A stretch of DNA of 5,059 bases, from positions 1 through 5,059 of the forward strand of contig JAKLIU010000165.1 in assembly GCA_022709445.1 (NCBI GenBank). Reading direction: 5' to 3'. The position numbers were made by a program, and so were the translations under genes. How positions within the stretch are numbered: position 1 is the stretch's first letter; each line of letters starts with the position of its first letter. The notes beneath the pieces were generated by a model, which was not told the DNA's origin, searched no databases, and saw only the letters and a list, made by a program, of their open reading frames with translations. This document shows positions 4,101-5,059 of the stretch, one piece after another. The DNA comes from Spirochaetota bacterium (GTDB taxonomy: Bacteria; Spirochaetota; Spirochaetia; Treponematales; UBA12059).

Positions 4101-5059
4101 TCACTCCCGTCCTTCAGCCGGCGCGGGCGGATGGTAGCTCTTGGCGAAGGGCAGGTCGGCCAGGAAGGGCCTGCCCGACTCGTGCCCGAGCCTCAGCGCT
4201 TCCAGTTCCAGGCCCGCGGGCGTCCAGACCGCCGCCAGAGCGAAGGACTCCCCGGCTGCCGCCCCGCCGTCCGGCAGGACCAGCCAGCCCGGCAGGACGA
4301 CGATGCTCGCCGTGCCTTCGCGCCGATGGCCGCAGCCGGCGGCCGCGGGCGCGCGCAGCACGACCAGGTCCGCCCCCGCCCGCGCCAGCGCCGAGCCCGC
4401 CGCCTCGAGTGCTTCCGGTCCGTTTCCCGCTCCGGCGCAATCCACCACCGCGACCAGCAGCTCGGCCCACGGCCGCTCCGCGGCGATGCCGGCCGTCCCC
4501 GCGGGCAGGTCTCCGGCTTCTCCGCCGATCGTCACCAGGGACACGCGGGTCCCGCCGATCTTCCAGCGGTAGATCCGCCCGGGCGGCAGACCGAACAGGT
4601 ACAGGTCCGAGCCCATGAAGAAGCGGTCCTCCTCGCCGGCCCCGGCCAGCCTGGCGATGGTCGGGAAGAGCCGCGACGTCCGGTCGGGATCGCGCCAGTC
4701 CCAGGTCCACGCGCGCAGGGGCTCGGCGGGAGCCGCCGCTTCCGTGCCGGCGGGAAGGGCGGGCAGGACCAGCAGGGTGACCGCCGGCGAGGGAACGGCC
4801 GGCCCGGGCAGGTAGTGCACGTACAGGTGGCTGGTGTTGTCCGCGATGGGGTACGGGAACCGGTCCTGCAGGTCCGTGCGGTGGAATACCTCCGCGCGCG
4901 AGGCTCCCCTGCCAGCCATCAGGGCGGTCATCAGGGAGAGCACTTCCGGCGAATCGACCTCCGCGCCCGGGAGCCGCTCCGCGTCCATCGACACGATGGC
5001 CGACGCGGTCATGCGGTCGTGGAAGCGCGACACCGCGACCATGTTGTAGTGGGAAAAAT
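4101..5059 (-). CDS. Unrecognised protein, N-terminus outside window
   Basis: I do not recognise this protein. The frame runs from the right edge to TGA at 4103-4101. The first Met in the window (5042) is probably internal: the frame stays open upstream as FSHYN, and the bases before it (TCCCACTACAAC) have no ribosome site. From that Met there are 313 residues, soluble-looking, with no membrane segment. Visible features are a hydrophobic strand VTLLVLPALPAG (88-99), a Trp-rich patch AWTWDWRDPDR (111-121), GLPPGRIYRWKIGGTRVSLV (151-170), a helix then strand ALARAGADLVVLRAP (218-232), and TASIVVLPGWLVLPDGG (244-260). Strand-helix alternation suggests an a/b fold. The layout loosely recalls a calcineurin-like phosphoesterase or a nitrilase-fold protein, but I see no GNH(E/D), GHxH or nitrilase Cys-Glu-Lys pattern. 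It faces the aminotransferase tail to tail with a 16-base gap, so it belongs to another transcription unit. GC-rich codon use matches its neighbours, so the frame looks genuine. Confidence 0.75.
   Translation of the reverse strand, partial: FSHYNMVAVSRFHDRMTASAIVSMDAERLPGAEVDSPEVLSLMTALMAGRGASRAEVFHRTDLQDRFPYPIADNTSHLYVHYLPGPAVPSPAVTLLVLPALPAGTEAAAPAEPLRAWTWDWRDPDRTSRLFPTIARLAGAGEEDRFFMGSDLYLFGLPPGRIYRWKIGGTRVSLVTIGGEAGDLPAGTAGIAAERPWAELLVAVVDCAGAGNGPEALEAAGSALARAGADLVVLRAPAAAGCGHRREGTASIVVLPGWLVLPDGGAAAGESFALAAVWTPAGLELEALRLGHESGRPFLADLPFAKSYHPPAPAEGRE

Noticed and set aside
1..5059. Mobile element, defence system, CRISPR or tRNA
   Set aside because: No direct-repeat array, terminal inverted repeats, transposase, integrase or cloverleaf-like sequence was found by eye on either strand; the genes are ordinary metabolic types apart from the unassigned 4101-5059 frame.

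Overview
This is a compact, strongly GC-rich bacterial segment. G or C fills most third codon positions, which is why long antisense shadow frames occur. It holds five genes around one divergent promoter region and looks like chromosomal metabolic DNA. I see no mobile element, tRNA, rRNA or CRISPR array. The gene types and the lineage-flavoured lysine-aminotransferase-like protein would fit a GC-rich proteobacterium, perhaps a Desulfovibrio-like deltaproteobacterium. That is an impression from protein character only, and no marker gene settles it.

The left half (1-2499) is a minus-strand operon for a three-subunit molybdenum hydroxylase of the xanthine dehydrogenase / aldehyde oxidase / 4-hydroxybenzoyl-CoA reductase superfamily. 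Its transcription order is FAD subunit (2499-1684), two-[2Fe-2S] subunit (1682-1197), then molybdopterin catalytic subunit (1204 to beyond base 1, about half present). The genes are spaced by one base and then overlap by eight, so they are almost certainly co-translated. Electrons should pass from Mo through the two Fe-S clusters to FAD. The catalytic subunit has Ala where xanthine oxidase has its purine-binding Glu, so the substrate is probably not xanthine.

Bases 2500-2767 form the divergent control region. It carries a good sigma70-type promoter facing right, a 26-bp palindrome just upstream of it, a second perfect 12-bp palindrome (TTGTCGCGACAA), a possible -35 box facing left, and two GC-rich hairpins in the likely leader of the hydroxylase operon.

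The right half starts with a complete class III PLP aminotransferase (2768-4084) most like the L-lysine 6-aminotransferase family. It keeps the catalytic Lys and PLP-binding Asp but has Ala at the 'glutamate switch' position. Converging on it from the right edge is an unrecognised protein (4101 to beyond 5059) whose true start lies outside the window.

A possible joint role, as inference only: the aminotransferase turns a terminal amine into an aldehyde or cyclic imine, and the molybdenum hydroxylase oxidises that product or a related N-heterocycle. Shared divergent control would support this, but the two transcription units may also be unrelated neighbours.
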